Source: JAAEPI01 sp964352625 (lineage in GTDB: Bacteria > Bacteroidota > Bacteroidia > Cytophagales > Cyclobacteriaceae). Taken from it: a DNA stretch of 64,000 nucleotides. The position numbers were made by a program, and so were the translations under genes. The stretch is from positions 248,001-312,000 of the forward strand of contig CAYGSD010000003.1 of NCBI GenBank assembly GCA_964352625.1, in the 5' to 3' direction. Below the pieces are notes generated by a model. It saw nothing but the letters and a program-made list of their open reading frames with translations. It was not told where the DNA came from and did not search any database. Below, one piece after another: positions 60,123 to 64,000 of this stretch (its first letter is position 1; each line of letters opens with the position of its first letter).

Positions 60123-61399
60123 ACGAAAAGAAGGTTCTTATAGTGACATACTATTGGCCACCGAGTGGGGGTGTGGGCGTTCAGCGGTGGATGAATTACG
60201 CCATCCAGCTGAAGAAATTAGGTTGGGAGCCTATTATTTATACGCCTGAAAATCCGCAATTTGAACTCAAGGATGCTTCACTTTTGGAGAAAGTCAAGGA
60301 CATCCGGCTTGTGAAAACCAAAATTTGGGAGCCCTTCAACTTCTTTCATCGGCTAACCGGAAATGAGAATAAGAAAAGCGTAACACAAGGCACTGTTCTG
60401 GAAAAGGAGAGTAGCTCATTCAAGGACAAGCTCTTCATTCGAATAAGAGGTAATTTTTTCATCCCTGACCCAAGAAAGTTCTGGGTAAAACCATCGATAA
60501 AGTTCCTTGCAGAATTCATAATTGCGGAAGGAATAGAAACCATTATTACCACCGGACCACCCCACAGTATGCACCTTATTGGAAGGGGAGTGAAAAAGCG
60601 AACGGGAGTACGATGGTTGGCGGACTTTAGAGATCCTTGGTCCAAGTGGGATGTTTTGAAAAAATTGAAAACTAGTCCGTTCGGAATGATCAAACATGGA
60701 AGGTTAGAAAAGTCAGTGTTAACAAAAGCCGATAGCGTGATCTGCGCCACGGAATCCCTCAAGATGCAATTTGAGAAGTTGGGAGCAAAGAACACTCACG
60801 TGCTTTACAATGGGGTTTCCATAAGACAAATGGAACCGAAGAAGCCAGATGGAAAACTCGTCATTGGGCACTTCGGGATGCTCAATGAACTAAGAAATCC
60901 TGTTGAGCTGTGGGAGCTACTCGATGAAATGGCTGGAAGTATGGATGTAGAACTTCGGCTGGGAGGGATTGTGTCAGAATCCATCAAAAAGCAAATTGAG
61001 TCATTACCGAATTTGTCAAGCAGAACCACTTTTCTAAGCTACCTCACCCATGATGAGGTGCTGAAAGAATATGGAAAATGCGATTTACTGCTCCTTCTTC
61101 AAAACCGAACAGACAATGCCAATCATCTGGTGCCGCTTAAGTTTTTTGAATTACTGGCAACTTCAAGATGGGTGTTGGCACTGGGGCCGGAGGGGAACGA
61201 GATTGACAAGTTTTCAAATGAGTTGTCGAGTTTTCTCAGGGCATCATATGATGAGAGTGAAAAGATTGAGGCCTTTATTAAAGGAGCCAAAGAGAGTCGT
61301 CCGGATTTAGACTCGGTCACCAACATGCTGAGTAGGTTTAGTTATGAAAATCAAGCCGATGTGTTGGAATCAATTATTCAGAAAACTCGCATAGAATGA
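60119..61399 (+). CDS. Glycosyltransferase family 4-like protein
   Basis: A 426-residue GT-B protein. The N-terminus VLIVTYYWPPSGGVGVQRW is the WbuB/GT4 acceptor-domain start, followed by WLADFRDPWSKWD; the donor domain contains GHFGMLNELRNP and LVPLKFFELLATSRWVLALG. Start overlaps the miaA stop by 4 bp. It is the first gene of the polysaccharide locus. Its 3' end overlaps the convergent WecF-like gene by 30 bp. Sugar specificity unknown. Confidence 0.88.
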   Translation: MNEKKVLIVTYYWPPSGGVGVQRWMNYAIQLKKLGWEPIIYTPENPQFELKDASLLEKVKDIRLVKTKIWEPFNFFHRLTGNENKKSVTQGTVLEKESSSFKDKLFIRIRGNFFIPDPRKFWVKPSIKFLAEFIIAEGIETIITTGPPHSMHLIGRGVKKRTGVRWLADFRDPWSKWDVLKKLKTSPFGMIKHGRLEKSVLTKADSVICATESLKMQFEKLGAKNTHVLYNGVSIRQMEPKKPDGKLVIGHFGMLNELRNPVELWELLDEMAGSMDVELRLGGIVSESIKKQIESLPNLSSRTTFLSYLTHDEVLKEYGKCDLLLLLQNRTDNANHLVPLKFFELLATSRWVLALGPEGNEIDKFSNELSSFLRASYDESEKIEAFIKGAKESRPDLDSVTNMLSRFSYENQADVLESIIQKTRIE

Positions 61400-62440
61400 T
61401 TTGATTTTATCGGCACTCAAATGCTCTAAAAGTATTTGCCTGTTCTTTTTTAGCCTGTTTTGATCTTTTATCACCTCTGCATTTTCGAGATCAGCAAAAT
61501 CAAGAATGCCAATTCCCATGTCCGTCAGCTTTGAATGAAAGTGAGAATTGGGATTGATTATGAGCGCTTTCTCCATGAGTATGGTATTGAAGATTAAGCC
61601 CAGCGCTTGCATCCTATTGTGATAGCAAATCACGACATCCACTTGGCCAATCATCTCCTGATATATTTCAAATGGCTGGAAGGTATCGATGGAAATAAAG
61701 CGATTCCCAAACAGCTGATGTCCATACTTTTCAATGACCGATTTGTGCGAGTCAAAACCGTAGGCGAGCAGGGCATAAATATTGTCCACTTCAATTGATT
61801 CTGCGAGCTTTTCGAAAACATCCAGTTGATTGCCTGAGAGGTAGGCCGAGTTGCCTACATAGACAGAAATCCCGGAATTCTGATTAATCGGTGCGGGAGC
61901 TACAGGCTCAAGCAGTGGTCTTCCGTACAAAAACTCAACGAACTCTGCTTTCATTCCAAGTCGCGATATCAAGTCTTCGTAGAAACGCTTGTCCCAGAAA
62001 TAGAATACATCAATTTTCTTGAAAACGCGCTTTAGTTGATTCCGGCGATAGATGGCCGTCAGCTTCTTCAGAATACTCCTTGGTGGAATCTTGGATTGGG
62101 TTACTGGCTCGTAGTTATTCGTTTCGAAGTAATTATAATATTCATATCCCCAGAAAACCCAACCGATTTGCTTGTCCTTCAGTCGGAGGATGAGGTGGAG
62201 ATAATGAGGGTAAAGTGAGTGAAAAACAATTTTGTCGAACTGTCGGAGTGTTTCTTCCAGCTCTTTGATATTCTTAGTGACTCTGATATCAAACTCATCT
62301 CGATAGGGAGTAAGTGGCTCTGGAAGAACATCGAAATACAGAAAAACAACTGGCTTTTCAGCAAAACCAAATCGATCCAGCGCATAGAGAAAGTGAGAGG
62401 CAAATGTGGAGTTATCAGGAAATAAATGCGCTGTTTTCAC
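61370..62440 (-). CDS. GT56 family Fuc4NAc transferase (WecF-like)
   Basis: A 356-residue protein resembling WecF, the TDP-Fuc4NAc:lipid II transferase of enterobacterial common antigen. The best pointers are KTAHLFPDNSTFASHF at the start, WVFWGYEYYNYF and the donor-site VYVGNSAYLSGNQLDVFEKL. The start is GTG at 62440; the frame open to 62710 runs through the divergent aminotransferase gene and is not used. GT56 outside Enterobacteria is less common. The neighbouring DegT aminotransferase fits synthesis of an amino-deoxy sugar donor. Confidence 0.75.
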   Translation of the reverse strand: MKTAHLFPDNSTFASHFLYALDRFGFAEKPVVFLYFDVLPEPLTPYRDEFDIRVTKNIKELEETLRQFDKIVFHSLYPHYLHLILRLKDKQIGWVFWGYEYYNYFETNNYEPVTQSKIPPRSILKKLTAIYRRNQLKRVFKKIDVFYFWDKRFYEDLISRLGMKAEFVEFLYGRPLLEPVAPAPINQNSGISVYVGNSAYLSGNQLDVFEKLAESIEVDNIYALLAYGFDSHKSVIEKYGHQLFGNRFISIDTFQPFEIYQEMIGQVDVVICYHNRMQALGLIFNTILMEKALIINPNSHFHSKLTDMGIGILDFADLENAEVIKDQNRLKKNRQILLEHLSADKIKSFYASFLNN

Positions 62441-62480
62441 TTTGCTGTGGTCAGATTTTAACTTGCTTTGCAAGCTTATT

Positions 62481-63554
62481 ATGATTCCCGTTAACAAACC
62501 CTTCTTACCTCCAAAAAGTGAATACGAAAAGTACCTTGAAGGTATCTGGGATAGAAACTGGCTTACCAATAATGGTGAGCTCGTACAGTCACTGGAAAAT
62601 AAAGTCAGGGAACATCTTGGTTCGAATAGGGGATTATATGTGACCAATGGAACGATTGCCTTGCAGATCGCGATAAAGGCGCTTAAGCTTTCAGGAGAGG
62701 TGATTACCACACCTTTTTCGTATGTAGCAACCTCCAGTAGTTTAGTGTGGGAAGGTTGTCAGCCGGTATTCGCTGATGTTGATTCGAAGACATTCAATGT
62801 CGCTCCTGAAGGCATAGAATCATTGATAAATTCAAGAACCACCGGCATTTTGGTTACGCATGTTTTTGGGAACCCGTGCGATCTGGGGAAGTTGGCTGAA
62901 TTGGCAGTCAAGCATAATTTAAAGTTGATCTATGATGCCGCCCATGCATTTGGAGTGAAGGTCGATGGGAAATCAATTTTTGATTTTGGAGATGTCTCCA
63001 CAGCGAGCTTACATTCCACGAAGGTCTTTCATTCTGTAGAGGGTGGACTTGTATTCCCAAATTCAGTAGATCCGAGAACCATTGAACTTATGAGGAACTT
63101 CGGGCATGATGGGCCTCATCAATTTTCGGAGGTAGGGATCAATGGAAAGAACTCTGAGCTCCATGCAGCAATGGGGCTTGCCAATCTTAATCACATGGCA
63201 GAAATTTTGGAGCAAAGAGAACGGCTGTACTCTCGATATGTTGAAAATCTCACGGACGCACCGGTCGTTTTTCAGGAGTGGAATGCAAACGCCACAAGAA
63301 ACTACGCGTATATGCCGATCCTTCTTGATTCTGAAGCTAAGCTGCTGAAATTGATATCAACATTGGAAAGCAAGGATATCTATGGAAGAAGATATTTCTA
63401 CCCGACTCTTGACGAGCTGCCCTATTTGAAGCAGGATGCCAACATTCACGTGGCGAAGGACATTGCATCAAGAATTTTTTGCTTGCCTCTTTACTTTGAT
63501 CTTAGTCTCGATGAGGTGGATCGGGTTTGTGAGGTGATATGCGCGCAGGCTTAG
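62481..63554 (+). CDS. DegT/DnrJ/EryC1 (WecE/FdtB-like) sugar aminotransferase
   Basis: A 357-residue PLP enzyme that transaminates a keto sugar nucleotide. N-terminus MIPVNKPFLPPKSEYEKYLEGIWDRNWLTNNG, the Schiff-base Lys181 in HSTKVFHSVEGG, and LIYDAAHAFGV with the PLP Asp. I use ATG 62481. It diverges from the WecF-like gene across 40 bp that contain a small inverted repeat, CTTGC-TTT-GCAAG, at 62462-62474. The product may be TDP-Fuc4N or Fuc3N; the 3-versus 4-position cannot be decided. Confidence 0.88.
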   Translation: MIPVNKPFLPPKSEYEKYLEGIWDRNWLTNNGELVQSLENKVREHLGSNRGLYVTNGTIALQIAIKALKLSGEVITTPFSYVATSSSLVWEGCQPVFADVDSKTFNVAPEGIESLINSRTTGILVTHVFGNPCDLGKLAELAVKHNLKLIYDAAHAFGVKVDGKSIFDFGDVSTASLHSTKVFHSVEGGLVFPNSVDPRTIELMRNFGHDGPHQFSEVGINGKNSELHAAMGLANLNHMAEILEQRERLYSRYVENLTDAPVVFQEWNANATRNYAYMPILLDSEAKLLKLISTLESKDIYGRRYFYPTLDELPYLKQDANIHVAKDIASRIFCLPLYFDLSLDEVDRVCEVICAQA

Positions 63555-64000
63555 GCCCTTTGCTTGAATAACTTCGCCGGATTTCCAAACCAAATTTCAT
63601 TGTCACCGACATGGTCTCTGACTTGAGAGCAAGCGCCGATGATGGCATTCTTCCCAATACTAAATCCAGGCATTAGGGTTACATTGGCACCTATCAACGT
63701 GCCGTCTCCAATCGCTCCGACCACTTTCTTGTCTCCTTCCTCCAGATTTGGAGTGTCTGTGAGCACGAAGCTGTATTTGATGCTAACATGACTTCCAATA
63801 ACCGCATCGGCTGAAATAGTGCATCGGCTACCGAATGACGTGTAGCCACCTATGATCACATTTTCCCTGATCTCACAGTAAGCAGTGAATTTGCAATTGG
63901 CGCCTATTTTGGCTCCTTTTCGCACGATGCAAAACGGGCCAATTTTGGTGTTATCACCTATGGAGCAACCTTCTTCAATCAAGGCGAGTGGATGTATCTC
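63551..64000 (-). CDS. Hexapeptide-repeat acyltransferase (5' end beyond window)
   Basis: Left-handed beta-helix acyltransferase with hexapeptide repeats (GCSIGDNTKIGPFCIV, IGANCKF, IIGGYTSFGSRCTISADAVIG) and the active-site-region loop NVTLMPGFSIGKNAIIGACSQV. The frame stays open to the right edge: upstream of the first visible TTG it reads EIHPLALIEEG, the normal start of this family, so the true start lies outside. It overlaps the convergent aminotransferase by 4 bp. Likely N-acetylates the amino sugar made by the neighbouring aminotransferase, as in FdtC- or WbbJ-like roles (inference). Confidence 0.85.
   Translation of the reverse strand, partial: EIHPLALIEEGCSIGDNTKIGPFCIVRKGAKIGANCKFTAYCEIRENVIIGGYTSFGSRCTISADAVIGSHVSIKYSFVLTDTPNLEEGDKKVVGAIGDGTLIGANVTLMPGFSIGKNAIIGACSQVRDHVGDNEIWFGNPAKLFKQRA

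Noticed and set aside
62441..62710. N-terminal extension of the WecF-like gene across the divergent aminotransferase
   Set aside because: The extension would overlap the aminotransferase coding start; the conserved N-terminus begins at the GTG at 62440.
1..64000. CRISPR arrays, insertion sequences, prophage, integrases, toxin-antitoxin or defence islands
   Set aside because: No regularly spaced direct repeats, no transposase or integrase motif and no composition shift were seen; most genes are housekeeping or envelope functions.

Overview
The window looks like chromosomal DNA from a free-living member of the Bacteroidota, probably a marine member of the Cytophagales (lineage is inferred). 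The evidence is: promoter boxes matching the Bacteroidota -7 consensus TAnnTTTG; the bacillithiol enzyme BshB1; a GSCFA protein; DUF1573, DUF2490, DUF4956, DUF4386 and DUF707 proteins; MORN_2 and leucine-rich repeat surface proteins; many small outer-membrane barrels with signal peptides ending in AQ; and A-rich leaders. Base composition looks moderate and uniform. I see no integrase, transposase, CRISPR array, prophage module or recognisable defence system. Genes are packed tightly, with many 1-4 bp overlaps (ATGA, TGATG, TAATG).

Layout. 1-8.6 kb: a phosphohexomutase cut by the left edge with trpS, then a DUF1573 protein, an M1-type aminopeptidase, two glycosyltransferase-like genes and gyrB. 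8.7-18.8 kb: a leucine-rich repeat lipoprotein, a CoA-binding protein, a MORN-repeat/barrel fusion, tryptophan 2,3-dioxygenase divergent from glutaryl-CoA dehydrogenase, bshB1, two envelope proteins, a GH113-like lipoprotein and a DUF2490/DUF4956 pair. 18.9-29.2 kb: priA, an outer-membrane barrel with a strong terminator, a SPATA20-like lipoprotein with a GSCFA protein, the rpsF-rpsR-rplI operon, a membrane-anchored coiled-coil protein, a methyltransferase, apaG and ung. 29.2-40.2 kb: a sparse stretch with small ORFs, an unknown protein, a TPR protein, the kynurenine-pathway decarboxylase ACMSD, tRNA-Arg(TCG), a TerB-ABCG transporter fusion, a TauE/SafE exporter, and a GMC oxidoreductase with its gluconate-dehydrogenase-subunit-3-like partner and an ATP-grasp enzyme. 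40.2-49.5 kb, all on the minus strand: a CorC/HlyC protein, RimK, an Ala/Gly/Val-rich repeat protein with an in-frame stop, an MscS channel - soluble MgtE-like regulator - MgtE operon, and an RqcH/NFACT - TPR/propeller - DoxX operon. 49.5-59.2 kb: a VOC protein with a cyclophilin, a DUF4386/barrel/Crp-Fnr/quinone-reductase neighbourhood, and a phosphorelay operon (large hybrid kinase, receiver, small unknown, PhnP-like hydrolase). 59.2-64 kb: miaA, then a surface polysaccharide locus (GT4, GT56/WecF-like Fuc4NAc transferase, DegT aminotransferase, hexapeptide acyltransferase) that runs off the right edge.

How the genes may work together. Tryptophan dioxygenase, ACMSD and glutaryl-CoA dehydrogenase are three steps of oxidative tryptophan breakdown toward glutaryl-CoA; they are split across two loci 18 kb apart, and the intermediate steps are not in the window. 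The MscS, MgtE-like and MgtE genes appear to be one transcript for ion and osmotic homeostasis. The right-hand locus probably makes and attaches an amino-sugar such as Fuc4NAc. No clearly novel multi-gene system stands out. The best leads are the stop-interrupted repeat protein beside rimK, the soluble MgtE paralogue between a channel and a transporter, the TerB-ABCG fusion, and the MORN-barrel fusion with block-duplicated repeats. No homology search was run; family names rest on motifs and overall pattern.
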